From: Flavivirga algicola
Lineage (GTDB): Bacteria > Bacteroidota > Bacteroidia > Flavobacteriales > Flavobacteriaceae
Direction of reading: 5' to 3'
Assembly: GCF_012910715.1 (NCBI RefSeq)
Contig: NZ_JABBHF010000009.1
Coordinates: forward strand, 62,001-126,000
DNA: 64,000 nucleotides
A program made the position numbers and the translations under genes. Shown here one piece after another: positions 38,219-47,660 of the stretch. The first letter of the stretch is position 1, and every line of letters begins with the position of its first letter. A model generated the notes under the pieces. It was not told where the DNA came from, ran no database searches, and saw nothing but the letters and a program-made list of their open reading frames with translations.

Positions 38219-40603
38219 TTATTCATATCTCAGAGCATCAATAGGGTTATTGGTAGCAGCAGCATAAACTTTTAATCCTATTGTAATACAGACAGAAGTG
38301 GTTAATACAAGTAATGCTATTAAAAATGAAAAAACTCCTATGGGTGCATGATACGGAAAAATAAAATTGAATATTAATCCATTTACTACCAGATACCCAA
38401 GACTCGCACCTATTACGAACGCAATGGCTGTTATAATTAATATTTCTCTACTTATCAAATACAGTAATCTGGAAATTGAAGCTCCCACAACTTTTCTTAT
38501 ACCAATTTCTTTTTTTCTGGAAATTACTTTCAGGGCTACCAGAGCATACAATCCAGATGTAGATAACAATATTGTTATGAAAGCCAGAAACAAAGCTACG
38601 TTTTTCAACCCTGCATTAATTCGCCTTTCTTTTTCAACCAGATCTTTTTGATAAAAACTTCTAAATGGTTTATTAGGAAATAATTTAAACCAGGTAGTTT
38701 TGAGAAATGCATGACCCGATTCAAGATTATCTTGCTGAAATTTAGCTACAAAATATTTAAATTGAGTATTATCGCCCTTTTTCAATATACAGGGAGGCAC
38801 TTTAGCGTGTAAGCCATTTTGCTTATAGTCCTTTACTACACCTATTATGCGGTAATGTTTTTTATCCAGGACCACCTCCTTATTCAATGGATTATTGAGA
38901 TGCAGATGTTTTATAAACGTTTCATTTACAATAATGGATTCAGCTTCTTTAACCTTGATATTTTCATCAAAATGTCTCCCATTTATCAGAGTTACCCCCA
39001 TGGTTTCCAGATAATTTTTACCACCTATTGTTGATACTGTTACATTTAATTCTTCTTCGTCAACTTTAGCTACAGACGAATTAGCCCAGTCGCCAATATG
39101 GTTAAAAGATCCTGCATACTTTTCTAACTTTGAATATTTACCTGCTTCATGACTCAAAATATCAAACTCTCGCTTATCATCAATCTCAACTATAGCTAGT
39201 TCATCCATATTATATCCATAATCAACAGATTCTTGATACAAGGCATTTTTAGTCAAAAGAATTCCTATTACAAGTGCCAGACATGAAAACGTAAATTGCC
39301 CACCCAATAAAAACCTGGTGAATTTTCCAAAGGTTCCAAACTTTAACTTATCCTGAATTACGGTGAGCGCATTAAATGATGATAAATAATATGCTGGATA
39401 AATACCAGAAAGAATTGCTATAACAAATGGTAACCCAAATAAGAAACCTAATAATTTTACATTCTCTAGTAATGCTATTTTCAGATCTAATCCTGTGTAT
39501 GAATTCACCATTGGCAACATACAATACACAGCAACTAAAGCTATGACAGATGCCAGAAAGCAGATGAGTATATTTTCAAATAGAAACTGAAAGATTAATT
39601 GTTTTTTTTCACTTCCAAATACTTTTCGTAAACCAATCTCTTTAAGTCGTTTTGTAGATAATGCTATAGAAATATTAATAAAATTGAAGCATGTGATTAG
39701 TAAAATAAGTAACGACATAATTGCTGGTACAAATACTATTACACCTCGCTGATTACTTGCCAGCATATTATTTCCATGAACATAGGAAGCAAAATCTACA
39801 TCAGAGCTAAAAGCAACATCTTTAAAAGGCTGAAAATTGGCTTGTACAATGTCCCAATTATCCAGAGTATTCTTTTTACTATTTATAAATGGCTGTATCT
39901 GTTTTTTTAAAACAGACAACTCATTGCTGTTTTCCACCTTTACAAAAGCGGTTAATTTTCGAGAACTATTCCATTTTAAACTTTTATTTTCATTTGACAG
40001 GGATTCAAATGAAGTAACAATGTCAAATTGAAAACTAGAATTACCTGGCTGTTTATCCAATACCCCTACTACAGTATAAACAACATCTTTACCCAGATTA
40101 TTTATTAATGTAATGTTTTCTCCAACCGGGTTTTTATCCTTAAAAATTTTCCTGGAGAATTCATTACCTAAAATAACGGTATTATAACCTAAATCTAGGT
40201 TATTTCCTTTTTCTAAAGGGAGCGTAAAAAATTCAAAAAATGTTTTATCTGTATAGTTAATCTGTTCTCTAAAGGTATTACCATCTTTCTTTACTAAAAC
40301 CCCTTCTTTATATAATCTGGCATATTCCAGATTAGTATTTGAGTTGATTACAAAAGTCTCAAAAAGAGGCTCTGGTACCAAGCTCCATTGCTGTTTTTTA
40401 CCATTAATTACTCTATTGGTATTTAATCTGTAAACAGCATCTGCTTTGGTATGATGGCTATCAAAAGAATCTGTGTAGTCATAATTTATATAAGACAAAA
40501 TACAGCATGTCAATGCAAATGAAAAACTAATAAGACTAATAGCAACAAACGTTTTGTTCTTAGCTAAAATTCTCCATGCGATTTTAAAATAGTTGCGTAT
40601 CAT
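38219..40603 (-). CDS. ABC permease P11, divergent TM1
   Basis: 794 residues starting MIRNYFKIAWRILAKNKTF. TM1 is atypical (ISLISFSFALTCCILSYINYDY). It lacks the GGLxxG turn present in nearly all others and carries a Cys-Cys pair. Coupling helix 1 is RLKEIGLRKVFGSEKKQ and coupling helix 2 RKKEIGIRKVVGASISR, both functional-looking. The C-terminus is NNPIDALRYE. The N-terminal lead is at DNA level the same as in P3, P4 and P12, although the rest is diverged, so the 5' end may have been exchanged between copies. It is intact. Confidence 0.94.
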   Translation of the reverse strand: MIRNYFKIAWRILAKNKTFVAISLISFSFALTCCILSYINYDYTDSFDSHHTKADAVYRLNTNRVINGKKQQWSLVPEPLFETFVINSNTNLEYARLYKEGVLVKKDGNTFREQINYTDKTFFEFFTLPLEKGNNLDLGYNTVILGNEFSRKIFKDKNPVGENITLINNLGKDVVYTVVGVLDKQPGNSSFQFDIVTSFESLSNENKSLKWNSSRKLTAFVKVENSNELSVLKKQIQPFINSKKNTLDNWDIVQANFQPFKDVAFSSDVDFASYVHGNNMLASNQRGVIVFVPAIMSLLILLITCFNFINISIALSTKRLKEIGLRKVFGSEKKQLIFQFLFENILICFLASVIALVAVYCMLPMVNSYTGLDLKIALLENVKLLGFLFGLPFVIAILSGIYPAYYLSSFNALTVIQDKLKFGTFGKFTRFLLGGQFTFSCLALVIGILLTKNALYQESVDYGYNMDELAIVEIDDKREFDILSHEAGKYSKLEKYAGSFNHIGDWANSSVAKVDEEELNVTVSTIGGKNYLETMGVTLINGRHFDENIKVKEAESIIVNETFIKHLHLNNPLNKEVVLDKKHYRIIGVVKDYKQNGLHAKVPPCILKKGDNTQFKYFVAKFQQDNLESGHAFLKTTWFKLFPNKPFRSFYQKDLVEKERRINAGLKNVALFLAFITILLSTSGLYALVALKVISRKKEIGIRKVVGASISRLLYLISREILIITAIAFVIGASLGYLVVNGLIFNFIFPYHAPIGVFSFLIALLVLTTSVCITIGLKVYAAATNNPIDALRYE

Positions 40604-40618
40604 AGTTTCGTTTTTTGA

Positions 40619-40637
40619 TACTGAAACAGGTTCAGTA
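40619..40637. repeat. Intergenic hairpin TACTGAA-ACAGG-TTCAGTA
   Basis: A perfect 7-bp stem with a five-base loop, followed by CAAATTGATGATGTTT, between P11 and P12. It is the best-preserved member of the small intergenic family in the array. Confidence 0.65.
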
Positions 40638-40657
40638 CAAATTGATGATGTTTTGAC

Positions 40658-43033
40658 TTACTCTGTCCTTAAACTTTTCACTGGATTAGCAATTGCTACT
40701 TTTATCGTCTGGTAACTTATTGTTACAAGCGTTATAAGCATTACCAGAACAATAGCGATAACAAAATACCACCACTGTATTTTGGTTCTATAAGCATACC
40801 CTTGCAACCATTGTTCTGTTAAATACCATGCTACTGGTGTAGCTATAGCTCCAGCTATTAAGATAAGCTTGAGAAAATCTACAGAGAATAAGCTCAATAT
40901 ATGACCTACACTACTACCTAGAACTTTTCGAATACCAACCTCTTTAATACGTTGATTTGCAAAAAAGAGTATCAACCCATATATACCTAAACAACCTATT
41001 AAAATGGCTAAACCAGAAAATACTTTTGATAGAAAAAGATAGCGTTGTTCTGTTCTATACTGTTGATTAATTCGATCATCTAAAAATCGATATTCAAAAA
41101 TATAATCTGGAAACGCCTGGATCCATTCCCTATCAATATCTGCCATAATACTTTTAGTATCTCTGTGACTTATTTTTAGCGATATTTCACTATACCATTC
41201 AGTATTAAGGGTAAATACCATGGCACTTATACCTCTTGTAAATTTTTCATTGTGAAAATCTTTAATTACCCCAACAATATTTCCAGTAACACCATTTACA
41301 CTTAATTTTTTACCTAAAATTGCTTCTGAAGTCACTCCTATTTTTTCAACAAATTGCTCATTCACAATCATTTCATTAGAGTATTCTTTTTTGAAGAAGT
41401 TTCTCCCTGCAACAAAAGAGACATCATACAATTTTAAATAATCTTCATCTCCGGGCTTTAATGAAACTTGAAACTTTTCTGCTTCTGGCCTATTATCATA
41501 ATTAACAGTAGAATACCAATTACTAGTAGCCGCACCAGGACTACTTAAACACATAGAGACCTCTTTAACTCCTGAAATGTTTTTTAAACGCCCCTTTAAA
41601 CTTTGCTGTTGAACCTTATCAATAGTTTTGGGAAGACTTAACATGGCAACTTGGTCTTTATCAAATCCCAAATCGCTATTAACAGCATAATCAATTTGTT
41701 TAGAAACAACTATAGTAGCTACAATAAGAATTATGGATATTGAAAACTGTGCTACTACTAAAACTTTTCGTGTAGATATGCCTTTTGTGTTTTTTTGAAA
41801 AAACGATCCTTTTAAAGCTAACACTGGTAGAATACGGGACATTAAAATACCCGGATAGGAACCTGACAAAAAAGTAACCACTCCTAAGAGCAACAGTATC
41901 ATACCAAAAAACTGAACGTTTAAAAGTGTTTTTAAAGATAGCTCAATGTTAAATAAAGTATTAAATGCTGGAAGAAAAATGGCCGCCATGAGTACCCCTA
42001 GCAAAATTGCCATTAAACTGATTAAAAAAGTCTCAACAATGAACTGCCAGAATAAATGTTGCTTAATGCTACCTAATACTTTACGGATACCTATTTCTCT
42101 GGAACGATACGAGGATAAAGCTGTAGAAATATTAATAAAATTTATAGCAGCTATTCCTATTAAAAACAGGCCTATAATTCCAAATAAAATGAGAAACTTA
42201 GCATCTACATCACCATAATCCTTCATAAAGTGGATATCATTTAAGGCATGTAATTTATAAATGTGTTTGGTTGTGGGGTCATTTGCCCTATATTTCTCTG
42301 GAAATTCTAAAAGAGCAGTTTCCAAGGTTTCTTTCTTTACGTCTGGTTTTAAAAGTGCAAAACAATTAAGACCTCCAGATATTCCATACCAGCTTTCACC
42401 AGCTTCAAAAGAGTTAAAACTATTAAGGTTTTCAAAAGCAACTAAAACACCTGTTTTTAAAAAAGTAGATTTAGGCAAATCTTTTAAAACCCCTACTATT
42501 TCTATAACTTTATCGTTATCAAGCTTAAAAACTTCTCCTGTAACATTCCGCCTTCCAAACATTTTCAACGCCTTTTTTTCGGTAATTACCGCTGTGTTGG
42601 GTTGCGAAAGAACAGGTTTGCCTCCGCTTATTGTAGGAAAACTAAAAATATCGAAAAATCCATCTTCAACAAATGCTACATTTTCTTTGTACTTCACCCT
42701 GCTAGTATTTTTAGTAATACTTAATACTAAATTTTCCTTCCAGACAATTTTGGCAACTTTTTCAGCATAATCATAATCATCCCTCAAGGTATTTGCCAAA
42801 CCTGGTGGCACACTTGGTATATGATTTACAGTACCTCTTGTTTCTTCGGTATCTATTCTATAAATCCTATCTGCATTGGCATGAAATTTTTCAAAAGAAA
42901 AATGATAGTTTAAAAACAGATAAATTATAATACTGCTGCCGAAACCTATAGCAAGTCCCAGAATATTAATAGCAGTGAATACTTTTCTTTTTGTTAAGTT
43001 TCGCCACGCGATTTTAAAATAATTTCGTATCAT
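40658..43033 (-). CDS. ABC permease P12 (twin subtype of P3)
   Basis: 791 residues, the shortest permease. TM1 (INILGLAIGFGSSIIIYLFLNY) and the last 110 residues are nearly the same as in P3. Coupling helix 1 is RSREIGIRKVLGSIKQH and coupling helix 2 NQRIKEVGIRKVLGSSV. The C-terminus is NPVKSLRTE. The pair is separated by eight other permeases, so either they are old duplicates moved apart or the intervening genes were inserted or expanded between them. The gap before P13 is 71 bases and carries a degraded hairpin. Confidence 0.95.
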   Translation of the reverse strand: MIRNYFKIAWRNLTKRKVFTAINILGLAIGFGSSIIIYLFLNYHFSFEKFHANADRIYRIDTEETRGTVNHIPSVPPGLANTLRDDYDYAEKVAKIVWKENLVLSITKNTSRVKYKENVAFVEDGFFDIFSFPTISGGKPVLSQPNTAVITEKKALKMFGRRNVTGEVFKLDNDKVIEIVGVLKDLPKSTFLKTGVLVAFENLNSFNSFEAGESWYGISGGLNCFALLKPDVKKETLETALLEFPEKYRANDPTTKHIYKLHALNDIHFMKDYGDVDAKFLILFGIIGLFLIGIAAINFINISTALSSYRSREIGIRKVLGSIKQHLFWQFIVETFLISLMAILLGVLMAAIFLPAFNTLFNIELSLKTLLNVQFFGMILLLLGVVTFLSGSYPGILMSRILPVLALKGSFFQKNTKGISTRKVLVVAQFSISIILIVATIVVSKQIDYAVNSDLGFDKDQVAMLSLPKTIDKVQQQSLKGRLKNISGVKEVSMCLSSPGAATSNWYSTVNYDNRPEAEKFQVSLKPGDEDYLKLYDVSFVAGRNFFKKEYSNEMIVNEQFVEKIGVTSEAILGKKLSVNGVTGNIVGVIKDFHNEKFTRGISAMVFTLNTEWYSEISLKISHRDTKSIMADIDREWIQAFPDYIFEYRFLDDRINQQYRTEQRYLFLSKVFSGLAILIGCLGIYGLILFFANQRIKEVGIRKVLGSSVGHILSLFSVDFLKLILIAGAIATPVAWYLTEQWLQGYAYRTKIQWWYFVIAIVLVMLITLVTISYQTIKVAIANPVKSLRTE

Positions 43034-43062
43034 AACTATTCGTTTTCATGTACTAACCTTTG

Positions 43063-43081
43063 TGCTGAATTTATCTTAGCA
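43063..43081. repeat. Degraded intergenic hairpin between P12 and P13
   Basis: TGCTGAA and TTAGCA frame an A/T-rich loop, with one mismatch in the stem. It is followed by GTTTCAGTATCTATTGATGA, which repeats the tail seen at the other copies. Confidence 0.45.
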
Positions 43082-43104
43082 TGGTTTCAGTATCTATTGA
43101 TGAA

Positions 43105-45573
43105 TTATTCTTCTTTAAGTGCTTCAACAGGGTTATTTGTCGCTGCTTTAAAACTTTGCCAGCTTACACTTGCAAGTGCTATAATTATTGCCAATAAACC
43201 TGCAAAACCATATACCCACCAACTTATGTTTGTTCTATAAGCAAAGTCTTCCAACCACCTATTTATAGTATACCAAGACACAGGTACTGCAATGATGTAG
43301 GCAACAATAACCCACTTTAAAAAATCTATATTTAGCAGTACCATAATCTGCCCCACTGTAGCACCACTTACTTTTCTAATTCCTATTTCTTTAACACGTT
43401 TTTTAATATTGAATAGAGCCATGCCGAGTAGACCTAAACAAGAAATTAAAAGTGCTAAACACGCAGAATAGGTTAAAATTTGATTAAACTTTTGGTCTCT
43501 GGCATACTGATCTGCAAAAGAGGCATCTGAAAAATTATAAATAAACTCCTCTTTAGGATAAAGCTTATTCCATATTTGAGTGACGTGCAACATGGTTTTA
43601 TCTATATCTTTAGCATTCAACTGAAATGAATAGTAACCCACACTATGATCCCAATTTAAATTTTGAGTAAAAATGCTTGGTTTTATCGAATTGTGTAAGG
43701 ATGCATGATGGTAATCTTCTACCACCCCTACTATGGTACAGTTTCTATTTCCTACAGTTATAACTTTACCCAGAGCATCTATAGCATTTGCTATTCCCAT
43801 AACTGGTAACGCTGTTTCATTGATTAAAATGTCATCTGACACCCAGTCATTTTGAGCATTTAAATTTTTACCTGCTTTTAAATGAATTCCATAAGCTTTT
43901 ATGTAGTTATCGTCAATGCTTATTTCACTAAAAGAAGCAGGAAATGGTTCAGCAACGCCTACTGGTCTTACTTGATTGTTTAAGCGGTTTGCCTTTTTTC
44001 CAGGAATGCTAGAACTTACCGAAAAGGCCTTTACACCGTTTAAAGCGACTAGTTCATTTCTAAAAGTTCTTAGTTTATTTGGAATGTCTGGATGCTGATT
44101 CATAGTCATTGGGGAAAAACTATATAAGGTTTGGTGTCCTTCAAACCCCAAATCAGACGCCATCATAAATTGCATTTGTTTGTAAATACCAACAGTACAA
44201 ACAATTAATATAATGGTTATTGAAAACTGCATAGTTACCAATGCCTTTTGGCTTTTCCATTTTTGACTTATCTTTTGGCCTCCTATTTTTAACCCTGAAG
44301 CAAAACGGTTTTTTACTACTGATATAAAGGGAATAAGGGCAGCTACAATAGTTACCAACAAAACAATAGCTATTACAGATAAAAATATGTAAGGAGCTAC
44401 TTTGGCAGACGGAAGCTCCGTAGCAATTAAAGCATAAGCCAAAGGCAATGCTAATAGTAGTGCAATGCCGTTAAAAACAAAGCTTTCAACCAATATCATT
44501 TGAAAAATCTGCCAGTAGGTAGATCCGTTAAATATGCGAATAGAATAATTTTTTAACTGTTCTATATTCGAAATAGTGTTCAGGTTTATAAAATTTATTA
44601 CACAAACAAATAACACCACTGCTATAATGATATAAAGAAAAATGATTTGTTTTGCATTGCCATTTACAGATTGTTCGTGACTTAAGTTTGACTTTAAATG
44701 AATATCATGAATGGGTTGAAACTTAAATTTCATATGGCCATTTTTTAGCCTATAAGGTAGTGGTGCTTTACTGAGCAAACCTGCAACTTTAGACTCAACA
44801 ATTTTTAGCTCAATCCCCTTTTTTAGTTTTATGTAAGAATAAGGTCGGTATTGTACTGGAGTACTCCATCGCCTTTGGCTATAAGGATCTGGTTTATGAT
44901 ATTCGTAATTAGGGTTTTCTAATAGAACCTGACGTGTATTATCAAAATTCTGCATGTAATAGAAAAGCGATTTATAGGCAGCCACAACATCTATTTTCAT
45001 ATGGCTATTACTTGGAATATCTTCAAAAACAGCATCTACAACAAATTTCCAACCTTCATTAACCGTAAGTTCTTTATTAATAGGGTTTTCATTTCCGAAT
45101 AACTTTTTGGCGAACGACTGAGATATCACAACACCGTGAATATTTTCTAATAGTTTGGTGTTTTCAGATTTTATTATCTTTCTGTTAAAAACATCAAAAA
45201 ATGTAGGATCTGTGTACACAAAATCTACATCTTGTATTTTTTGTTTTGAACCATTAAAAATGGTTACCACATCTTTCCCAAAATTACAATGGCTAACAAC
45301 TTCCGATAATTCTAAATCTAATAATTCTGATGCACCTCCAAAGTTTTTTGCAGATAGTACTTCTTCACCATTGGCATACTTTACATCTAGAGCAACTCTA
45401 TAAACATCTTTATAATCTGTCCAAAACTGGTCGTAACTATCTTCATATTGAATTTTTACAGCCAAAAATATAAAAACAGCAAACCCCACCACAAGTCCTA
45501 AAATTTTAGCTAGTGACAAAAACTTTCTGTTTACTATATTTCTAATGATAGATTTTAGAAAATGTGATTTCAT
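43105..45573 (-). CDS. ABC permease P13, degenerate first coupling helix
   Basis: 822 residues, the longest and most divergent permease and the first to be transcribed, directly after the first ATPase. The start MKSHFLKSIIRNIVNRKF lacks the NYFKIAWRN lead. Coupling helix 1 reads NIEQLKNYSIRIFNGST (about 335-352) instead of RAKEVGIRKVVGST, so the charged KExGIRK core is lost. Coupling helix 2, KRVKEIGIRKVSGAT (about 724-739), is intact. This is the mirror image of P2. The C-terminus is NNPVEALKEE. It may need only one active ATPase contact, or a special pairing (inference). Confidence 0.94.
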   Translation of the reverse strand: MKSHFLKSIIRNIVNRKFLSLAKILGLVVGFAVFIFLAVKIQYEDSYDQFWTDYKDVYRVALDVKYANGEEVLSAKNFGGASELLDLELSEVVSHCNFGKDVVTIFNGSKQKIQDVDFVYTDPTFFDVFNRKIIKSENTKLLENIHGVVISQSFAKKLFGNENPINKELTVNEGWKFVVDAVFEDIPSNSHMKIDVVAAYKSLFYYMQNFDNTRQVLLENPNYEYHKPDPYSQRRWSTPVQYRPYSYIKLKKGIELKIVESKVAGLLSKAPLPYRLKNGHMKFKFQPIHDIHLKSNLSHEQSVNGNAKQIIFLYIIIAVVLFVCVINFINLNTISNIEQLKNYSIRIFNGSTYWQIFQMILVESFVFNGIALLLALPLAYALIATELPSAKVAPYIFLSVIAIVLLVTIVAALIPFISVVKNRFASGLKIGGQKISQKWKSQKALVTMQFSITIILIVCTVGIYKQMQFMMASDLGFEGHQTLYSFSPMTMNQHPDIPNKLRTFRNELVALNGVKAFSVSSSIPGKKANRLNNQVRPVGVAEPFPASFSEISIDDNYIKAYGIHLKAGKNLNAQNDWVSDDILINETALPVMGIANAIDALGKVITVGNRNCTIVGVVEDYHHASLHNSIKPSIFTQNLNWDHSVGYYSFQLNAKDIDKTMLHVTQIWNKLYPKEEFIYNFSDASFADQYARDQKFNQILTYSACLALLISCLGLLGMALFNIKKRVKEIGIRKVSGATVGQIMVLLNIDFLKWVIVAYIIAVPVSWYTINRWLEDFAYRTNISWWVYGFAGLLAIIIALASVSWQSFKAATNNPVEALKEE

Positions 45574-45624
45574 TTACTTAGATATAATCTTTATGATTAA
45601 AAATTGTTTGCATCATATTTTAGC

Positions 45625-46302
45625 TTAAACCAAACTATTCTCTGCGACTTTTTGCCCGTCTAACATTCTGATAATACGATGTGTAAACTTCGCGTCATGC
45701 TCACTATGCGTTACCATAACGATAGTGGTTCCTTGAGAATTTAACTCCGTTAACAAGTCCATAACTTCGTTACCATTACTACTATCTAGATTTCCTGTAG
45801 GCTCATCGGCTAAGATTAACTTGGGGTTATTAACCACCGCTCTTGCTACAGCGACCCTTTGCTGCTGCCCTCCAGATAATTGTTGTGGAAAATGCTTGCG
45901 CCTGTGCATAATCTGCATTTTTTCTAAAACCTCTTCCACACGTCTCTTTCGTTCTGCTTTTTTAACTCCTGTATATATTAAAGGAAGTTCTACATTTTCA
46001 AATACTGAAAGTTGATCAATAAGATTAAAGCTTTGAAATACAAACCCAATGTTATGCTTACGAATGTTGGCACGCTTGCGCTCGTTATAATTTATAACCT
46101 CTTCACCATTAAAAATAAAACTACCGCCATCAGAATCGTCGAGCATACCTAAAATATTAAGCAATGTAGATTTTCCACATCCTGAAGGCCCCATAATGGC
46201 CACAAACTCGCCTTCTTTAACTTCAAAAGACAACTTGTTTAATGCAATAGTTTGAAGTTCTTCTGTTTTATAATATTTCTCTAAATCTGTAATTTTTATC
46301 AT
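45625..46302 (-). CDS. MacB/LolD-type ABC ATPase, canonical
   Basis: 225 residues from the ATG at 46302. The frame reaches 46335, but its first eleven codons are not typical, and MIKITDLEKYYK is the usual start of this family. Walker A is MGPSGCGKSTLLN, signature LSGGQQQRVAVARA, Walker B LILADEPTG, D-loop GNLDSS and switch His MVTHSEHDA. All key residues are intact, unlike in the ATPase at the other end of the array. It lies between the adaptor and the first permease, and it is probably the main motor for the set. Confidence 0.96.
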   Translation of the reverse strand: MIKITDLEKYYKTEELQTIALNKLSFEVKEGEFVAIMGPSGCGKSTLLNILGMLDDSDGGSFIFNGEEVINYNERKRANIRKHNIGFVFQSFNLIDQLSVFENVELPLIYTGVKKAERKRRVEEVLEKMQIMHRRKHFPQQLSGGQQQRVAVARAVVNNPKLILADEPTGNLDSSNGNEVMDLLTELNSQGTTIVMVTHSEHDAKFTHRIIRMLDGQKVAENSLV

Positions 46303-46384
46303 TTTGAATGTTTTATTTTTTAGTGTCATTATCAAGGTGTAAGACTCTGACTTCCTATATAATGATGATTTATTTATATGTTTG

Positions 46385-47632
46385 TTACTTTAATACTAAT
46401 TCCTGTTTGTCTCCAAAATTATCATAACTGGATGTGATTACCTTATCTCCAGGAGACAAACCTTCTAACACTTCATAATATTGGGTATTTTTTGTTCCTA
46501 ATTGAATGTCAACTTTATAAGCCAGAGTTCCATCTTCATTTAATTTAAAAATCCAGTTACCCCCTGTTTTTTGAAAAAACCCACCTTTAGGCACTAAAAC
46601 GGCTTGCTTTTCCTGACTCAAAGCCAATCGAATTTGTAAGGACTGCCCCCGACGAATCCCTTCTACTTTCTCATCAAATAACATATCTACCTGAAATCTT
46701 CCGTTAGTTACCTGAGTAAAAACTTTTTTAATGGTTAATACATGTGTTTCGCCATTAAACTCAAAAGTTCCCTGTTGTCCTGTATAAATTCTTGAAATGT
46801 AATGCTCATCAATATCTACACGTACTTTAAAACCACTTAACACATCTATTTGCCCTAAACGCTCCCCTTTAGTTTTAGACTGACCTATTTCAACATCTAA
46901 AGAAGTTAATTGTCCATCTACAGGGGCTCTAACTACCAAATCCCCTACTTTTTTACGCATGAGCTCTAAAGCACTTTGTGTTCTTGCCAAGGAGTTCCTT
47001 TTCTGATTAGCTTCCTGTTTCGTAGATATAGAATCTTGTTTTAAAACTTCTCTTGCCAATTTCATGCGCTGTTTTTGGTACTTATAATTGTTTGCAGACT
47101 CCTGAAACTCCTGATTGCCTATCGCTTTTTCTGCCAATAGTTTTTTATTAAGTTGATAAACCCGATCTGCTTCTATAAATGCATTTTCTACATCGGTCAT
47201 CCTATTTAATCTATTAATGGTATTCTGACTGGCTGCATTCTGAGAAATTTGCATTTGTGTCAATAAATTATAAACAGAGGTCTCTTGATTTACCAAACTC
47301 AATTCCAAATCGGTATTTGAAAGACGTAGAATAGGCTCTCCTTGTTTCATTATTGCCCCATCTTCAACAAATTTTTCATCCACACGACCACCTTCAAGAG
47401 CATCTAGATATATAGTGGTAATGGGCATGACTACTCCAGTCACTGGAATATTTTCCTGAAAAACGCCTTCTTTGATTTCACTAATTGAAATACGCTCCAT
47501 ATCTACATTCAACTTCGATTTTCCTCCTGTAGAAACCACTACAAAAATGATTAGCGATATTAAAAGCAATATGCCAACTGCTATACTAATTCTCTTTTTA
47601 CTAAAACGTTTCTTCTCTAATGGGATATCCAT
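46385..47632 (-). CDS. HlyD/MacA-type periplasmic adaptor
   Basis: 415 residues. It has one N-terminal membrane anchor (ISIAVGILLLISLIIFVVVS, about 16-35). A first lipoyl half (LEGGRVDEKFVEDGAIMKQGEPILRL) is followed by a long alpha-helical hairpin (about 110-225) and the second lipoyl half (VGDLVVRAPVDGQLTSLDVEIGQ). The beta-barrel and membrane-proximal domains complete the MacA/HlyD plan. It would link the inner-membrane permeases to the TolC channel. It is the first gene of the array, starting about 29 bases after the end of a sigma-54-like promoter, and is the only adaptor for thirteen permeases. Confidence 0.95.
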   Translation of the reverse strand: MDIPLEKKRFSKKRISIAVGILLLISLIIFVVVSTGGKSKLNVDMERISISEIKEGVFQENIPVTGVVMPITTIYLDALEGGRVDEKFVEDGAIMKQGEPILRLSNTDLELSLVNQETSVYNLLTQMQISQNAASQNTINRLNRMTDVENAFIEADRVYQLNKKLLAEKAIGNQEFQESANNYKYQKQRMKLAREVLKQDSISTKQEANQKRNSLARTQSALELMRKKVGDLVVRAPVDGQLTSLDVEIGQSKTKGERLGQIDVLSGFKVRVDIDEHYISRIYTGQQGTFEFNGETHVLTIKKVFTQVTNGRFQVDMLFDEKVEGIRRGQSLQIRLALSQEKQAVLVPKGGFFQKTGGNWIFKLNEDGTLAYKVDIQLGTKNTQYYEVLEGLSPGDKVITSSYDNFGDKQELVLK

Positions 47633-47660
47633 GTATGTTATTATATTTATTCAATATATA

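Larger units (their letters stand above)
9728..47632 (-). other. 38-kb ABC efflux array: one trunk, thirteen permeases
   Basis: From HlyD (47632) to TolC (9728) every recognised gene is on the minus strand, and most gaps are below 80 bases. No intrinsic terminator is visible inside. The order is HlyD adaptor, ATPase, thirteen permeases with two unrelated secreted-protein genes among them, a 51-residue protein, a second ATPase and TolC. Permeases are called P1 to P13 here by rising coordinate. All are intact. Shared architecture: an N-terminal amphipathic stretch, TM1 near 20-42, a periplasmic MacB-type domain to about 285, three TM with coupling helix 1 near 315-330, TM5 near 430-450, a second periplasmic domain, and three C-terminal TM with coupling helix 2 near 700. 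That is two MacB-like halves in one chain. Operon status is inferred from layout. Confidence 0.8.

Noticed and set aside
42261-42770. 169-codon open frame on the plus strand inside P12
   Set aside because: It lies wholly antisense to a conserved permease. Its product is Ser/Lys-rich low-quality sequence, and similar antisense frames appear in most paralogues as codon-bias shadows.
12055-45573. Permease array as a sequencing or assembly duplication
   Set aside because: Apart from the P6-P8 junctions the copies are clearly diverged at protein and DNA level, with different lengths and gaps, so they are genuine genes.
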